Shown here piece by piece: positions 7,178-7,532 of a stretch of DNA of 7,532 nucleotides. A program made the translations under genes and the position numbers. The notes beneath the pieces were generated by a model. That model was not told where the DNA came from, did no database searches, and saw nothing but the letters and a program-made list of their open reading frames with translations. Within the stretch, counting starts at the first letter, position 1. Every line of letters starts with the position of its first letter. Source of the DNA: Pseudorhodobacter antarcticus (GTDB lineage: Bacteria; Pseudomonadota; Alphaproteobacteria; Rhodobacterales; Rhodobacteraceae); contig CAMAWZ010000113.1 of NCBI GenBank assembly GCA_945861995.1, positions 1-7,532 of the forward strand, written 5' to 3'.

Positions 7178-7198
7178 CGTGCCTAACATATGGGCACG
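7178..7198 (-). promoter_or_regulatory. Inverted repeat just upstream of panB
   Basis: CGTGCC (7178-7183) and GGCACG (7193-7198) form a perfect six-base inverted repeat with a nine-base spacer that contains CATATG. It ends about 30 bases before the panB ATG on the minus strand. It could be an operator overlapping the panB promoter or a hairpin in the leader RNA. I found no convincing -35/-10 pair that would settle which. Confidence 0.3.
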
Positions 7199-7265
7199 AT
7201 CTGCGCCACAGCGCAACGGGGGGTGCTGCGATGCGGCAAAAAACCTGCGGAAACAGGGATTTTGG

Positions 7266-7309
7266 GCGTATGGCAAGCGTCGGTTTTGCGTATGGCAAGC
7301 GTATTGCTT
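7266..7309. promoter_or_regulatory. Tandem 11-bp GCGT repeats with an exact 15-bp duplication; candidate operator
   Basis: The 15-mer GCGTATGGCAAGCGT occurs at 7266-7280 and again, identical, at 7288-7302. GCGT recurs every 11 bases, at 7266, 7277, 7288 and 7299, giving GCGTATGGCAA, GCGTCGGTTTT, GCGTATGGCAA and GCGTATTGCTT. Two overlapping dyads are present: TTGC-GTATG-GCAA (7286-7298) and AAGC-GTATT-GCTT (7297-7309). Repeats spaced by about one helical turn on one face of DNA are typical of cooperative regulator binding. The site lies 119 bases from panB and 100 bases from the divergent gene at 7409, so it could control either. The regulator is unknown. Confidence 0.5.
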
Positions 7310-7343
7310 TCGTCCCGACATCTGTATGCTGCGCGGTGAGGGC

Positions 7344-7373
7344 TTGACGGGGCGGGGCGCGCGCGGGTTGATA
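7344..7373 (+). promoter_or_regulatory. Candidate sigma-70 promoter of the divergent gene at 7409
   Basis: TTGACG (7344-7349) matches five of six bases of the -35 consensus. TTGATA (7368-7373) stands 18 bases later as a weak -10. Transcription would start near 7380, leaving a leader of about 30 bases. The -35 match is good and the -10 match poor; the spacer is extremely GC-rich. Confidence 0.35.
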
Positions 7374-7408
7374 AGGCGTTTACCTCCACCTAACCGAACG
7401 GACGCCCC

Positions 7409-7532
7409 ATGCTGCGCAAACTTGACCCCGCCGCCACCCCGCCCGAAACCAGCCGCCCCGCTCCTGAGAAAGTCGTCTTTGGCGAGCCCATTCACACAAC
7501 GTGGAACCTGCACGAACAGGGGGGGCTGTACT
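7409..7532 (+). CDS. Partial N-terminus, probable Cupin_3 (DUF861) domain protein
   Basis: An ATG at 7409 opens a frame that runs off the right edge after 41 codons. The visible protein begins [21 protein letters not shown] and continues [16 protein letters not shown], then GGLY. The pattern of a Pro-rich lead, then [11 protein letters not shown] and TTWNL with an aromatic residue, resembles my recollection of the start of small single-domain cupins of the Cupin_3/DUF861 type, in which a metal-binding beta-barrel follows; that part is not visible. No clear ribosome-binding site precedes the ATG. The gene diverges from panB, and both share the 261-bp region carrying the tandem repeats. The frame is likely real, the family only probable, and the substrate unknown. 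Confidence 0.55.
   Translation, partial: MLRKLDPAATPPETSRPAPEKVVFGEPIHTTWNLHEQGGLY

Noticed and set aside
7183..7389. 68-codon minus-strand ORF in the divergent intergenic region
   Set aside because: It has no ribosome-binding site or recognisable motif, and it crosses the candidate promoter and repeat array.
7148..7513. In-frame upstream extension of panB (122 extra codons, start at 7513)
   Set aside because: The extension is low-complexity, rich in Arg, Gly and Pro, has no PanB homology, and overlaps the divergent gene at 7409 and the tandem-repeat region. PanB proteins begin near the position of 7147.

Overview
The window reads as ordinary chromosome of an alphaproteobacterium, most likely a member of Rhodobacterales/Rhodobacteraceae. 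The reasons are a moderately GC-rich base composition with G/C-ending codons, PheS, PheT, PanB and PanC sequences of the type seen in that group, and a DUF1523 membrane protein, a family I know mainly from Rhodobacterales. The taxon is an inference from protein style and was not checked by search.

Layout. On the plus strand, 15-752 encodes a SAM-dependent O-methyltransferase of the MycE/TylF-like type. It is followed by pheS (824-1903) and pheT (2341-4749), the two subunits of phenylalanyl-tRNA synthetase. The two subunit genes are separated by an unusual 437-bp stretch (1904-2340) with no convincing gene. That stretch holds several possible RNA hairpins, a 31-codon ORF whose stop overlaps the pheT start, and a protein-like but startless frame that may be a gene remnant. 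A GC-rich hairpin at 4756-4774 separates pheT from a convergent minus-strand group.

On the minus strand, read from the right, are panB (7147-6314), panC (6317-5484, GTG start overlapping the panB stop) and a DUF1523 two-pass membrane protein (5418-4762). PanB and PanC carry out the two pantoate-to-pantothenate steps toward coenzyme A. DUF1523 probably shares the transcript but has no known link to pantothenate. At the right edge a divergent plus-strand gene begins at 7409 and runs off the window; its visible 41 residues resemble the N-terminus of small cupin (Cupin_3/DUF861) proteins.

The 261-bp divergent intergenic region (7148-7408) holds the clearest unexplained signal: a 15-bp sequence repeated exactly 22 bp apart, inside a run of four 11-bp steps that each begin GCGT. 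This looks like a cooperative protein-binding site. No defence system, mobile element, CRISPR array, tRNA or rRNA gene was seen. Apart from these regulatory candidates the window is housekeeping DNA, and I do not see a clear new biological system in it.
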